A stretch of DNA of 64,000 nt from the NCBI GenBank assembly GCA_017308475.1, contig JAFKEU010000007.1:62001-126000 (forward strand). Direction: 5' to 3'. Below are positions 1 to 9,946 of this stretch, in pieces. A program made the position numbers and the translations under genes. Position 1 is the first letter of the stretch. Each line of letters opens with the position of its first letter. Source of the DNA: Alphaproteobacteria bacterium. Its GTDB lineage: Bacteria > Pseudomonadota > Alphaproteobacteria > Micropepsales > Micropepsaceae. The notes beneath the pieces are model-generated. The model searched no databases and was not told where the DNA came from. It was given only the letters and a program-made list of their open reading frames with translations.

Positions 1-1002
<1,002 letters not shown>

Positions 1003-1012
1003 CGGGGCAGGG

Positions 1013-1585
1013 ATGGGTTTTCGTTTCCAGAAGCGCATATCCGTCCTGCCGGGCGTCAGGATCAACCTCAGCAAGTCCGGCGCCTCGGCCAGCGTCGGGC
1101 CGAAAGGTGCGGACCTGAACATCGGCCCTCATGGGGTCACCGCCAATGCGGGCATTCCCGGCACCGGGCTGTCGTACCGCTCCCGGCTGGGCACGCATGG
1201 CAGTTGGCTGGGCGTGGCGCTGCTGGTGGGGGCGCTGGCCTTCTGGGCCGGGCGGCATGTTGACCGGTGGACCGGAGAAGCGCCGAAGCCTGCCGCAGCC
1301 GTCACGCGGACGGCAACAGCGACGCCCGCACATGCCGAACATCCGCACGTCACGCTTCAGCAGCGCATCGCCGCCCTGCAGCCGGGCACGGTCTATGTTC
1401 GGCGCGGCGGCTCGGTGGTGCGCGATGAAGCCAAATCCGCAGGCAAGGTCCTGAAGCGCGAAACCAAGGGCGCCACCGTCACGTTGCTGGAAAAGACCGA
1501 TGACGGCTGGGCGAAGGTGAAGGACAGCGCCGTCACCGGCTACATGCGGGCTTCGGTCCTTGGGACGGAAGCGCCCCCGCCTTAG
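1013..1585 (+). CDS. DUF4236 protein with a C-terminal bacterial SH3 domain
   Basis: A 190-residue protein. Residues 1-60 carry the DUF4236 pattern (MGFRFQKRISVLPGVRINLS, then GPKGADLNIGPHG and IPGTGLSYR). A hydrophobic segment around residues 66-83 may be a membrane helix, and a Pro/Ala/Thr-rich linker follows. Residues 125-185 resemble a bacterial SH3 domain (VYVRRGG, LKRETKGATVTLLEKTDDGWAKV), a fold often involved in binding cell wall or peptides. DUF4236 has no settled function. The start is the ATG just after gyrB. The stop overlaps the stop of the convergent methyltransferase gene by 4 bp. The domain calls are by motif recognition only; the fused layout suggests an envelope-anchored protein. 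Confidence 0.7.
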   Translation: MGFRFQKRISVLPGVRINLSKSGASASVGPKGADLNIGPHGVTANAGIPGTGLSYRSRLGTHGSWLGVALLVGALAFWAGRHVDRWTGEAPKPAAAVTRTATATPAHAEHPHVTLQQRIAALQPGTVYVRRGGSVVRDEAKSAGKVLKRETKGATVTLLEKTDDGWAKVKDSAVTGYMRASVLGTEAPPP

Positions 1586-2412
1586 GCTTTCGCTGCCACC
1601 AGCCAGCAGGCGATCGCCGGACGGATCGCCTCGCCGTCTTTTTGCCGACCCGCGAACATCTCCCTGACCGCGGCTTCCACCTTTGCGCGGGTGTCGTCGT
1701 CGGCATCATGGAGCAGCCGGGCGGTGGGGCCAAGGTTGACCACCTGGAATGCAGCGTCCGCCGGCGAGGTGCCCAGATTCATATGGCCGTCGAAGGGCGT
1801 GATGGCGATATCCTTGAAACCGGCCTTCGCCAAAATGCCGCGCAAGCGCTCCGGATCGGCAAAGGCAAATGGACCCGGCGCGTGCGGATCGGCAGGCGGC
1901 TGGGGCGGCACGAAGCGCATGGCCACTTCCAGCGGCAGGCTCACCCATTCATTCTGCGCCGCCGGACGCCAGCAGACAAAGGCCAGGCGACCGCCCGGCT
2001 TCAGCGCGCCCCTGAGATGCGCAAAGGCGGCTGCGGGCACATCGAAGAACATCACCCCGAAGCGCGAAAACAGCAGATCGTGATCGGCGCCGAATGCCTG
2101 GACAGAGGCGTCGGCCTCCAGAAATTCGAGATTGGCGGGAACGGCCGCGGACCGCGCCTGGGTCAGCAGCGGGCGCGAGACGTCGACCGCCGTCACACGA
2201 CCCGATGGACCGACCATCGCCGCCAGCGCGCGGCTGGTCGTTCCCGCCCCGCAGCCGATGTCCAGAACTCTTTCGCCCGCCTTGGGTGCGGCCAACGCCA
2301 GCGCCGCATCGGAGGCTTCCGACAGATTGGCGTCCATCACCGTTTGGAACCGCGCCCACTTTTCCCCGATGGGCCCGTTCCAATACGCGATCTGGTCGTC
2401 GTTGCCGCTCAT
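1582..2412 (-). CDS. Class I SAM-dependent methyltransferase
   Basis: A 276-residue predicted methyltransferase of unknown substrate. The Rossmann-fold SAM-binding motif I is VLDIGCGAGTTSRAL at about residues 50-64, motif II ends in VTAVDVS, and the post-motif region has LLFSRFGVMFF. It resembles the UbiE/Methyltransf_11 family that often acts on small molecules. An in-frame GTG 6 bp upstream is possible, but the ATG at 2412 is preferred because it lies 2 bp past the original argG stop codon (2415-2417). The gene was therefore probably the second gene of an argG operon, and translation may have been coupled to argG before the argG tail was rearranged. Confidence 0.8.
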   Translation of the reverse strand: MSGNDDQIAYWNGPIGEKWARFQTVMDANLSEASDAALALAAPKAGERVLDIGCGAGTTSRALAAMVGPSGRVTAVDVSRPLLTQARSAAVPANLEFLEADASVQAFGADHDLLFSRFGVMFFDVPAAAFAHLRGALKPGGRLAFVCWRPAAQNEWVSLPLEVAMRFVPPQPPADPHAPGPFAFADPERLRGILAKAGFKDIAITPFDGHMNLGTSPADAAFQVVNLGPTARLLHDADDDTRAKVEAAVREMFAGRQKDGEAIRPAIACWLVAAKA

Positions 2413-2414
2413 TG

Positions 2415-2496
2415 TCACTTTCCCTTCCGCTTGCGCATCGCCAGCGTGCGAAGGCGCAAGGCATTCAGCTTGATGAAGCCCTGGGCGTCCTTCTGG

Positions 2497-2508
<12 letters not shown>
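2415..2508 (-). pseudogene. argG: Out-of-frame remnant of the argG C-terminus
   Basis: Just past the argG stop, in another frame, the minus strand reads [14 protein letters not shown] followed by [16 protein letters not shown] and a stop at 2415-2417. This matches the usual C-terminal helix of argininosuccinate synthase. About 28 residues that should lie between it and the last in-frame residues (GTVRVKL) are missing, and the frame is shifted. Seen directly: the two frames and the family-typical tail. Inferred: a deletion of roughly 85 bp, whether biological or an assembly error. Confidence 0.7.
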
Positions 2509-3558
<1,050 letters not shown>

Positions 3559-3818
3559 TATCCAGCTCCGTCTGCGGCCGAAACCCCCGATTCCCGCCGG
3601 TGTTTCGGTACCTTTTTCCGTCCCCCTCCCCCCTTATCCAGCGGGCAGGTTCGCCGCCCCGGAAGCCCCGGAGCGGTGGGGGGTCTTGATAGCGGGCGGG
3701 CGGGAAAGGTCAAGCGGTCCCACCCTGGACGGCGGGATAGCGGCGGCGGGAAAGGGCGAAGCCGAAGGGGCGCGGGCCAAGCCCCGCAAACATAAGGTGC
3801 CCGATCACCGCGCACGTC
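3559..3818. other. Intergenic region upstream of argG
   Basis: About 260 bp between argG and the inverted-repeat island. It should hold the argG promoter. I see no convincing RNA gene, operator or protein-coding signal. Open frames here have no family features and are attributed to high GC content. Confidence 0.5.
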
Positions 3819-3837
3819 AATTAAGTATAGTGTCCCC
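3819..3837 (+). repeat. Left 19-bp terminal inverted repeat
   Basis: AATTAAGTATAGTGTCCCC, perfectly inverted at 4534-4552. The following bases GGAATCCC extend the similarity to the third copy at 4572-4597. Confidence 0.85.
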
Positions 3838-3990
3838 GGAATCCCATCGACGATCAGGCTGGCGAACTCTTTCACCCGGCCAAGGACAGGCCGGACCGAC
3901 ACAAGACCATCATCCTTATTCTCAAGATGGGCACGGACGCTGGACCATTTCCTACTGCGCTATGCTTTATCTGGCGTGGGGACAGATGCT

Positions 3991-4027
3991 CCTGTCACCG
4001 TATTACCTATTTTCCTGTCACCGTATT
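3991..4027 (+). repeat. 14-bp direct repeat inside the island
   Basis: CCTGTCACCGTATT occurs at 3991-4004 and again at 4014-4027, separated by 9 bp. It lies in the non-coding half of the inverted-repeat island. The function is unknown; it could be a binding site for a transposase or regulator, or scar sequence from older insertions. Confidence 0.6.
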
Positions 4028-4181
4028 TTCCGCGCGGAGACGCCGATGTCGTTTATTCAGAATCCTCGGTACTCCGCTGAGGTCGAAAACAGGCCGGAGA
4101 TCTTCGCCTGATCCGGAATTCACCGCTTCGGCTGTCATCCTAACCAGGGACAGACCAGTCTCCGGAATTGCATAACGACAG

Positions 4182-4502
4182 TCACCACCTGATCTGTTCT
4201 TCTATTATCTTAGCTGCATAAGCAGCAAGAAAGGCCTTGTATTCAGGCGTCTCGATAAATTGCCTAAATGAAAAGCCCTTCCTTTTCGCCTCAAGCCTAG
4301 TTTCATAAACCCATTTGAGTAAGTTGACAGACGTCAAAGAGGCAAATGAAAAGAGGAATGCAATGGGGACACCGATAATCATCATCCCCTGATCAAACAC
4401 TGAACGACCTACTAATATCATATAAATCGCGGCTGCTCCAATTAGAACGACGCGCTTTAGCTGAGCCCAAACCGCGCTGATGTATTCAGCAATAAACCTC
4501 AT
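4182..4502 (-). CDS. Small hypothetical membrane protein (cargo of the island)
   Basis: A 106-residue protein I do not recognise. It has two likely transmembrane helices (about residues 17-34, VVLIGAAAIYMILVGR, and 41-60, MIIGVPIAFLFSFASL) and a basic, soluble C-terminal tail (TRLEAKRKGFSFRQFIETPE). Its codon usage and GC content are lower than in all neighbouring genes, and it fills the right half of the inverted-repeat island, both signs of transfer. No partner gene is adjacent. The frame is convincing because hydrophobic segments are well formed and it starts with ATG close to the right repeat, but expression and function are unknown. Confidence 0.55.
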   Translation of the reverse strand: MRFIAEYISAVWAQLKRVVLIGAAAIYMILVGRSVFDQGMMIIGVPIAFLFSFASLTSVNLLKWVYETRLEAKRKGFSFRQFIETPEYKAFLAAYAAKIIEEQIRW

Positions 4503-4533
4503 TTACAGGTTGCCCTGTCGGTACTGGTAATCT

Positions 4534-4552
4534 GGGGACACTATACTTAATT
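4534..4552 (-). repeat. Right 19-bp terminal inverted repeat
   Basis: Reverse complement of the sequence at 3819-3837 with no mismatch. It is 31 bp upstream of the start of the cargo gene, so it could also carry its promoter. Confidence 0.85.
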
Positions 4553-4571
4553 CCTCATAGCAGTTTCGGCT

Positions 4572-4597
4572 GGAATTCGGGGGACGCTTTACTCAAT
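4572..4597 (-). repeat. Diverged third copy of the island end sequence
   Basis: Read on the minus strand, ATTGAGTAAAGCGTCCCC followed by CGAATTCC matches the pattern of the 19-bp ends (ATTAAGTATAGTGTCCCC) with a few changes. It lies 20 bp outside the right end. Confidence 0.55.
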
Positions 4598-4629
4598 CGA
4601 GCCAACTCCAGCAAAAAATGCGACGATGC

Positions 4630-5127
4630 TCAGGAATGTTCGTCCAGCCAGGCGGCGGCGCGGCGCTGCAAGCCGGGTGACAGGTCCGTCGACAGTGTTT
4701 TCAACAGATCGGACAGGCGAACCGACCTGAGCGAGTCACGCCAGGCGCGGTCGGCCTGCCACATCACCCGCGCCACGGCACAGGGCCGCGCCTCGGTGCA
4801 CTGGCTTTTCTCGGTGGCGGTGAGGCAGGGAAAGTTGCGCCGGATATTGGTGCAGACGAAGGTGGGGGCCCTGCCCTCCACCGCCTCCACCACATCCAGG
4901 AACGTGATCCGGTCGGGCGCGCGGGTCAGCCGGTAGCCGCCCGCCGGGCCCAGCGTGCCTTCCACGATGCCGGCCTGGGACAAGGCCTGCAGCGCCTTGG
5001 AGAGATACTCCTTGGGCACGCCGTGGAAGTCCGCCAGGTCGCGGGTGGGCAGATAGCGGTCCGGCGCCAGGCCGGCCAGGACGGCGCAGCAATGCAGCGC
5101 CCATTCGACCGGACCGCGAAGCTGCAT
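4630..5127 (-). CDS. Rrf2-family transcriptional regulator
   Basis: A 165-residue winged-helix regulator of the Rrf2 family, which includes IscR and NsrR. The recognition region is visible (YLPTRDLADFHGVPKEYLSK, then ALQALSQAGIVEG and the wing LGPAGGYRLTR, residues about 25-66). The cysteines that could bind an Fe-S cluster or sense redox are at the family position: FVCTNIRR, NFPCLTATEKSQC and ARPCAVAR, about residues 91-117. The gene starts directly after the stop codon of the AhpD-like gene (TAA then ATG, no gap), so the two are co-transcribed and translationally coupled. Inference: it controls its own operon through the palindromes upstream of 5607, probably in response to oxidative or nitrosative stress. 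Confidence 0.85.
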   Translation of the reverse strand: MQLRGPVEWALHCCAVLAGLAPDRYLPTRDLADFHGVPKEYLSKALQALSQAGIVEGTLGPAGGYRLTRAPDRITFLDVVEAVEGRAPTFVCTNIRRNFPCLTATEKSQCTEARPCAVARVMWQADRAWRDSLRSVRLSDLLKTLSTDLSPGLQRRAAAWLDEHS

Positions 5128-5607
5128 TTACGACAGCCCGGCCGCCGTTAGGCCCAGCATGGCATCCATCGTGCCCGGCTGGTTGCGGAAGGCGATGGAG
5201 AGCCGGTTCCAGCCATTGATTTCCACCACGACGAAAGCCAGCTCGGTCAGCTCCTTTTCGCTGAAATGCATGCGGGCCTCTTCATAGATGTCGTCCGGCA
5301 CGCCGTGCTCGCCAAGCCGGGTCAGGGACTCGGTGAAGGCAAGCGCGGCACGCTCACGCGGGCTAAACAGGGGCGATTCCCGCCAGATGGCAAGATGGTG
5401 CAGGCGAAGCGCCCGCTCGCCATGGATGGTCGCTTCCTTCACATGCATGTCCAGGCAAAAGGCGCAGCCGTTGATCTGGGAGGCGCGGATATGGACCAGG
5501 TCGGTCAGGGTGTCGCCAAGGGTGCCCTTTTTGAGGGCCTGGCTGAAATCGTAATAGGCCTTGTAGAAGGCGGGTGCGAGGGCTGGGGCGTTGAGGCGTG
5601 GGCTCAT
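5128..5607 (-). CDS. Carboxymuconolactone decarboxylase / AhpD-like protein
   Basis: A 159-residue all-helical protein of the CMD/AhpD family. The family redox motif CxxC with the downstream His is present as CAFCLDMH at about residues 47-54, followed by KEATIHGE. AhpD-like proteins act as alkylhydroperoxidases or relay electrons to peroxidases, but many have unknown substrates. The ATG at 5607 is preceded by a good ribosome binding site (GGAGGA at about 5615-5620, read on the minus strand). It is the first gene of a two-gene operon with the Rrf2 regulator, a pairing that suggests redox-responsive expression. The C-terminal segment (VVVEINGWNRLSIAFR) is also typical of the family. Confidence 0.85.
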   Translation of the reverse strand: MSPRLNAPALAPAFYKAYYDFSQALKKGTLGDTLTDLVHIRASQINGCAFCLDMHVKEATIHGERALRLHHLAIWRESPLFSPRERAALAFTESLTRLGEHGVPDDIYEEARMHFSEKELTELAFVVVEINGWNRLSIAFRNQPGTMDAMLGLTAAGLS

Positions 5608-5636
5608 GGGGAAATCCTCCGTAAGTTGGTCATTAC

Positions 5637-5674
5637 GGATATACGGTATCCTTAAGGATGGTCAATATCCTTAA
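5637..5674 (-). promoter_or_regulatory. Palindromic operator candidate for the Rrf2 regulator
   Basis: Upstream of the AhpD/Rrf2 operon lie an interrupted palindrome GGATA-5-TATCC (5637-5651), a perfect 12-bp palindrome ATCCTTAAGGAT (5648-5659) and a further half site ATATCCTTAA (5665-5674). Rrf2 proteins commonly bind such AT-containing dyads at their own promoters. Binding here is inferred. Confidence 0.5.
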
Positions 5675-5757
5675 ATAGAGTTCCGTTCGGATTTCATCTT
5701 CCGGAAAGGTTTCGGCGCGGGGGTGTGGACGGAGTGCAAGCGGGCGCGACACGGCGC

Positions 5758-5961
5758 CTAGAACCGGCCGATGATCCAGAAAATCAGCGTCAGCACGGCG
5801 CTGATGACCAGGCAGGTGACGATGGGGAAATAGAAGTCGCCATGCTCGCCGCGGATGATGATGTCGCCGGGCAGCCGGCCCAGGCCGAGGCGGGCGAGGA
5901 ACGGCCAAAGCAGCCCGGCGACCACCAGCGCCAGGCCCAGCACGATCAGGAGACGGTTCAT
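5758..5961 (-). CDS. DUF2905 small membrane protein
   Basis: A 67-residue membrane protein. The DUF2905 pattern is complete: an N-terminal helix (LLIVLGLALVVAGLLWPF), the central loop GRLPGDIIIRGEHGDFYFPI, and a second helix (LVISAVLTLIFWIIG). The function of the family is unknown. I start it at the ATG at 5961 because the family begins with this MNRLL-like sequence; a longer frame to 6012 would only overlap rlmN. The start lies 1 bp after the rlmN stop, so it is the last gene of the IalB-like/rlmN/DUF2905 operon. Confidence 0.8.
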   Translation of the reverse strand: MNRLLIVLGLALVVAGLLWPFLARLGLGRLPGDIIIRGEHGDFYFPIVTCLVISAVLTLIFWIIGRF

Positions 5962-5962
5962 C

Positions 5963-7102
5963 TCAGTTGGGCATCCGCGCCAATTGGGCGGATTGGACCT
6001 CGGCCATTTCACGCGCCTGCCGGGCCGAGGCGCGTTCTTTCACGGACTCCGACTTGAGCTGGCCGCATGCGGCCATGATATCGCGCCCGCGCGGCGTGCG
6101 AACCGGGGACGCATAGCCGGCGCGGTTGACCACTTCGGCGAATTTCTCGATCTGGCTCCAGTCGCTGCACTGGTAGGGCGCGCCGGGCCAGGCGTTGAAC
6201 GGGATCAGGTTGATCTTGGCGGGAATGCCCTTCACCAGCCGGACGAGTTCCTTCGCGTCGGTAATGGAGTCGTTGACGTCCTTCAGCATCACATATTCGA
6301 AGGTGATGCGCCGGGCGTTCGACGCGCCGGGATAGTTGCGGCAGGCATCGAGAAGTTCGGCGATGGGATATTTTTTGTTGATGGGCACGATCACGTCGCG
6401 CAGTTCGTCGCGCACGGCATGGAGCGAAATCGCCAGGCCGGAGCCGATTTCCGCCCCCGCGCGGGGGATCATCGGCACCACGCCGGCGGTGGACAGCGTC
6501 ACGCGGCGCTTCGACAGGGCCAGCGCATCGCCATCGGTGACGATGGCCAGGGCCGCCTTTACATTGTCGAAATTGTAGAGCGGCTCGCCCATCCCCATCA
6601 TCACGACATTGGTGACTTTTCTGTCGGGCGCCGTGGACGGCCAATCCTCAAGCGCATCCTTGGCGATCATGACCTGACCCAGGATTTCGGCGGGCGTCAG
6701 GTTGCGCACCAGCTTCTGGGTGCCGGTGTGGCAGAATTTGCAGGTGAGCGTGCAGCCGACCTGGGACGAAACACAGAGCGTGCCGCGGTCCTCTTCGGGG
6801 ATATAGACGGTCTCGAACTCGATGCCGGGGCCGGTCCTGAGCAGCCATTTGCGGGTGCCGTCCTGGCTGACCTGCGCCGTCACGATTTCCGGCCGCGCCA
6901 GGGTGAAGCTGTTTTCCAGAAGGCCCCGGAAATCCCTGGCCAGATTGGTCATGGCGGCGAAGTCGCGTGCGCCATGGACATGGATCCAGTTCCACAACTG
7001 CCCCACCCGCATCGACAGCTGCCTGGACGGCACGCCGGCTCCCGCCAGCGCCGCCTTCAGCGCCGGCTTGTCCATGCCGATCAGGGTGGGCTTGGAGTCC
7101 AT
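5963..7102 (-). CDS. rlmN: Dual-specificity 23S rRNA (A2503-C2)/tRNA (A37-C2) methyltransferase
   Basis: Radical-SAM enzyme that methylates C2 of A2503 in 23S rRNA and A37 in some tRNAs. The cluster motif CxxxCxxC is C117-T-L-T-C121-K-F-C124, inside the typical [19 protein letters not shown] stretch. [14 protein letters not shown] and [11 protein letters not shown] follow as in the family, and the catalytic C-terminal Cys is in AACGQL. The chosen ATG (7102) overlaps the stop of the upstream IalB-like gene by one base (TGATG), which indicates coupling. The frame extends 12 bp further to an ATG at 7114. Length of 379 residues is normal. Confidence 0.95.
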   Translation of the reverse strand: MDSKPTLIGMDKPALKAALAGAGVPSRQLSMRVGQLWNWIHVHGARDFAAMTNLARDFRGLLENSFTLARPEIVTAQVSQDGTRKWLLRTGPGIEFETVYIPEEDRGTLCVSSQVGCTLTCKFCHTGTQKLVRNLTPAEILGQVMIAKDALEDWPSTAPDRKVTNVVMMGMGEPLYNFDNVKAALAIVTDGDALALSKRRVTLSTAGVVPMIPRAGAEIGSGLAISLHAVRDELRDVIVPINKKYPIAELLDACRNYPGASNARRITFEYVMLKDVNDSITDAKELVRLVKGIPAKINLIPFNAWPGAPYQCSDWSQIEKFAEVVNRAGYASPVRTPRGRDIMAACGQLKSESVKERASARQAREMAEVQSAQLARMPN

Positions 7103-7623
7103 CACATTCCGCAAGCGGAATGCGCCTTGTCCAGCGCGTTGGAGAAACCGGCCAGGGAATAGGTGTCTGTCGTATGCGTGCCGCGCTGGGACAGGGCCTT
7201 GGCCACGGCGGTGACACCGCCCCGCATGGAATCGATCAGCTTGGGATTGTCTCCCAGCGACTGCAGCCAGCCGCTTCCGTCCTTGTTCACATTGCGCAGG
7301 AAAAAGCTGAACTTGTCGCTGCCGATGCCCAGGCTGGCCGGGCCGCCTTCCCTGGCGGGATAGCCCAGCACGATCTGCGGCTCGGCCTTGACCTTGCGGG
7401 CCGGCCAGTCGCTGACCATCAGGAAGATGGGGCCGCGCTTGGCGCCGCGCGGCTGGCTCGCGGTCGGCTTGGAGAGGATGTAGCAGGTCTTCGACGCGCC
7501 ATCGCCGGCGCTGTAGGCCGACCAGTTGTCGAACACGCCCAGCAACGTGGCGGATTCGGCGGCAGCGGCAGGACCAATCGCCAGGCAGAAGGCTGCCGCG
7601 GCGAGCATCAGGTTGCGAAACAT
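7102..7623 (-). CDS. Invasion-associated locus B (IalB) family protein
   Basis: A 173-residue exported protein. It has a clear signal peptide ([20 protein letters not shown], cleavage near AAA-ES) and the IalB-like core: FDNWSAY, then [16 protein letters not shown] and the C-terminal [15 protein letters not shown]. Two cysteines (in TCYI and SACG) may form a disulfide. Family members occur widely in alphaproteobacteria as periplasmic or outer-membrane-associated proteins; the link to host cell invasion comes from Bartonella and need not apply here. A GGAG ribosome binding site precedes the ATG. It heads the operon with rlmN and DUF2905. Confidence 0.8.
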   Translation of the reverse strand: MFRNLMLAAAAFCLAIGPAAAAESATLLGVFDNWSAYSAGDGASKTCYILSKPTASQPRGAKRGPIFLMVSDWPARKVKAEPQIVLGYPAREGGPASLGIGSDKFSFFLRNVNKDGSGWLQSLGDNPKLIDSMRGGVTAVAKALSQRGTHTTDTYSLAGFSNALDKAHSACGM

Positions 7624-7747
7624 GGCGACTCCGAGAGACTCGAATAGCCCGGTTTTATGAGTGAAATCGGGCGTTTGTATGATTGTGGCGCGCGAGCATA
7701 AGGGCTTGACCCTGCCGGCTCAACCCAGGCGCAGGTTCCCTGCCCCC

Positions 7748-8530
7748 TTACTCTCTCAGCCCATAGCCCCGGGAATAGAGCCGCAGCACCCACAAGAACA
7801 TCACCACCGCCAGGATCGTGGTGAAGCCATAACCGACCGCGGCCGGGGTTTCGGAAAAGCCGATCATGGAATGGCGGATGCCATTGATGAAATAGAAGAA
7901 AGGGTTGGCCCAGGCCAGCCAGCGCAGCCAGGGGGGCAGCATCTCCACCGTGTTGAACACCCCGCCCACCATCGACAGCGGCGTGATGAAGAAGACGGTC
8001 AGCACATTCAGTTGCTCGAAGCTCTTGGACCAAAGGCCGATCACGATGCCCATCAGCCCGAAGATCATCGACACCGCCACCACCCAGAACAGGAAGGCGG
8101 GAATGGACTGGACCGTGGTGGCGCCGAAGGCCAGGCCCATCAGCAGGATGCCGATGGCGGTGACGGTCGAGCGCACCACCACCACGGCCAGGTTGCCCGC
8201 GATCATCTCGCTGTAGGACATGGGCGAGACCAGCGTTTCCTCGATGAAGCGCAGGAAGCGCGAAAAATAGATCGCCGTGCTGGATTGCAGGAAGCTGGCA
8301 TTGACGATGTTCATCATCAGGATGCCGGGCAGCACGAAGCGGATATAGGGCACCCCGCCGATCGACGAGATGCGCCCGCCCACCACAAAGCCGAAGATGA
8401 AGATGAAAAGCAGCGCGCTGATCCAGGGCGCAATGAAGGCCTGGATCGGCACGCGCATCATGCGGCTGACCTCGCGCCGCACGATGGTATAGAGGCCGAT
8501 CCAGTTGATGCCGCTTTTCGTGCCGCTCAT
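7748..8530 (-). CDS. ABC-2 type transporter permease
   Basis: A 260-residue inner-membrane protein with six predicted helices of the ABC-2 membrane family (ALLFIFIFGFVVGGRI, GILMMNIVNASFLQSS, LVSPMSYSEMIAGNLA, TVFFITPLSMVGGVF and others). It resembles the YadH type of exporter permease. The start lies 2 bp after the stop of the ATPase gene, so they form one two-gene exporter. The substrate cannot be told from the sequence; relatives are linked with drug, polysaccharide or lipid export. Confidence 0.9.
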   Translation of the reverse strand: MSGTKSGINWIGLYTIVRREVSRMMRVPIQAFIAPWISALLFIFIFGFVVGGRISSIGGVPYIRFVLPGILMMNIVNASFLQSSTAIYFSRFLRFIEETLVSPMSYSEMIAGNLAVVVVRSTVTAIGILLMGLAFGATTVQSIPAFLFWVVAVSMIFGLMGIVIGLWSKSFEQLNVLTVFFITPLSMVGGVFNTVEMLPPWLRWLAWANPFFYFINGIRHSMIGFSETPAAVGYGFTTILAVVMFLWVLRLYSRGYGLRE

Positions 8531-8532
8531 CG

Positions 8533-9282
8533 CTATTGCCCCGCGATATGGTCGGCGGCGGCGCCGGTGGCCGCCAGATAGGCATTCTCAAGCCCGCCGG
8601 GCGCGCCGGCGATCTCGTCCTTGGTCCCCTGGCGCACGATGCGGCCATTGTTGACGATGGCGACGTCGCGGCACAGACGTTCGACCTCTTCCAGATAGTG
8701 AGAGGTGAGCAGGATGGTGCGGCCGTCGCCGTTGATCTCCTGCAGGTAGCGCCACAGGATCCGGCGCAGTTCGACATCGACGCCGGCGGTGGGCTCGTCC
8801 AGGATCAGGAGGCGCGGGTCGTTGACCAGGGCGCGGGCCAGCACCACGCGGCGCTTCAGGCCGCCCGACAGTTCGCGGAACGCCTTTTTCTCATGCGGCC
8901 CAAGTTCGAAGCGGTCCATCAGGAAGTCGATGCGCGTCTTGCGCTCGGCCCGGGCCATGCCGAAATAGCCGCCCATCCAATCCACGATCTGGCGCGGCGT
9001 GGCGAAGGGATCGACATTGAATTCCTGGGTGCAAAGGCCCACCAGGCGGCGCGCCTCGCGGTAGTTCTTCACCGCGTCGACGCCGAAAATCTCGATGGTG
9101 CCGGAGGTGGGCTCGGCGATGCCGGTGACGCAATGGATGGTGGTGGACTTGCCCGCCCCGTTGGGGCCGAGGAAGCCGAAGAAATCGCCTTCGTTGATGG
9201 TCAATGACAGATTGTCGACCGCAACATTTCCGCGGCGATAGACCTTGCGCAGATTGCGGATGCAAAGGGCGGGCGTGGGCAC
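8533..9282 (-). CDS. ABC transporter ATP-binding protein (ABC-2 exporter)
   Basis: A 249-residue ATPase that powers the permease encoded just downstream. Walker A is GPNGAGKST (about residues 39-47), the Q-loop lies in LVGLCTQEFNVD, the signature is LSGGLKRR, Walker B is LLILDEPTAGVD, and the switch His is in LLTSHYLEEVE. The layout fits the YadG/CcmA-like family of drug or lipid exporters. The pair is transcribed on the minus strand from the 85-bp gap upstream of 9282; no regulator is adjacent. Confidence 0.93.
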   Translation of the reverse strand: MPTPALCIRNLRKVYRRGNVAVDNLSLTINEGDFFGFLGPNGAGKSTTIHCVTGIAEPTSGTIEIFGVDAVKNYREARRLVGLCTQEFNVDPFATPRQIVDWMGGYFGMARAERKTRIDFLMDRFELGPHEKKAFRELSGGLKRRVVLARALVNDPRLLILDEPTAGVDVELRRILWRYLQEINGDGRTILLTSHYLEEVERLCRDVAIVNNGRIVRQGTKDEIAGAPGGLENAYLAATGAAADHIAGQ

Positions 9283-9367
9283 GAATATACTCTCGCTGGG
9301 GCCCCTTTATATGGAGCCGCGCCCGGCTTTGCCAACCGGGCAAAAATCAAAAAGACGGGCAATGCCC

Positions 9368-9901
9368 TCAACTTTCGCGGGGTCTTGCCAATGGCGCGCC
9401 CCAGGTGTGGGGCGGCGGCACCTCGGCCCCCTCGCCGCCCGCCTTGACCGGCCGCTGGCCATAGCCGCCCAGGCTGAGCATCCGGTCGTACAGGACGATG
9501 GCGCCGGCCATGCCCACATTGATGGAAAAGCGGGTCGGTATCTTCACCACGAACTCGCAGGCCGCCAGCATCCGGGGCGAGAGCGAAAAACGCTCGGCGC
9601 CAAAGACATAGGCAGCACGCATGGGATGGCGGAAGCGGGGCAGTTCCACCGCGTCGTCGGTGATCTCCACTCCGACCAGCCGGCAGCCCATCGGCAGGCG
9701 CAGGTCTTCGAAGCGGGGAAAGGAATAGAAGGGCAGCACGCCTTCCGCCCGGCTGGTATCGGACTGGGCGTCGTTCAGTTTCAGGCGCGGCGCGACCGAG
9801 AAGAAGAAGCTGGCATCGAAAGCATGGGCGATGCGCACCAGGTTGCCCAGGTTCATCGGCTTGGAAATGCCGTCGACGCCGACGCCGAAGTAACCGCGCA
9901 T
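9368..9901 (-). CDS. TrmH/SpoU-family RNA 2'-O-methyltransferase
   Basis: A 177-residue SPOUT methyltransferase. The family motifs are visible: motif 1 in PMNLGNLVRIAHAFDA (N-x-G-x-x-R), motif 2 in YVFGAERFSLSP and motif 3 in VKIPTRFSINVGMAGAIVLYD (the SINVxxA-like knot). It would 2'-O-methylate a tRNA or rRNA ribose, but the exact target cannot be read. I start at the ATG at 9901 (MRGYFG), where similarity to the family begins; an upstream in-frame ATG would add 21 residues without family character. Confidence 0.8.
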   Translation of the reverse strand: MRGYFGVGVDGISKPMNLGNLVRIAHAFDASFFFSVAPRLKLNDAQSDTSRAEGVLPFYSFPRFEDLRLPMGCRLVGVEITDDAVELPRFRHPMRAAYVFGAERFSLSPRMLAACEFVVKIPTRFSINVGMAGAIVLYDRMLSLGGYGQRPVKAGGEGAEVPPPHTWGAPLARPRES

Positions 9902-9946
9902 GATTCTTTTACCCCCTCCGTCGCAAGTCGGATTTGCGAAGACGCA

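Larger units (their letters stand above)
3819..4552. mobile_element. Inverted-repeat-bounded, AT-richer island (possible non-autonomous element)
   Basis: A 734-bp segment whose two ends are perfect 19-bp inverted repeats (AATTAAGTATAGTGTCCCC at 3819-3837, its reverse complement at 4534-4552). Base composition inside is clearly lower in GC than the flanks. It holds one small membrane-protein gene on the minus strand and no recognisable transposase. No clear target-site duplication is visible at the edges (CGTC versus CCTC). A diverged copy of the same end lies just outside at 4572-4597, suggesting nested or repeated insertion. Inference: a passenger or remnant mobilised in trans, or a product of recombination between dispersed repeats. 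Confidence 0.55.

Noticed and set aside
3686..4111. 141-residue plus-strand frame across the left end of the island
   Set aside because: It crosses the repeat end, has no domain features and changes composition halfway, so it is a chance frame.
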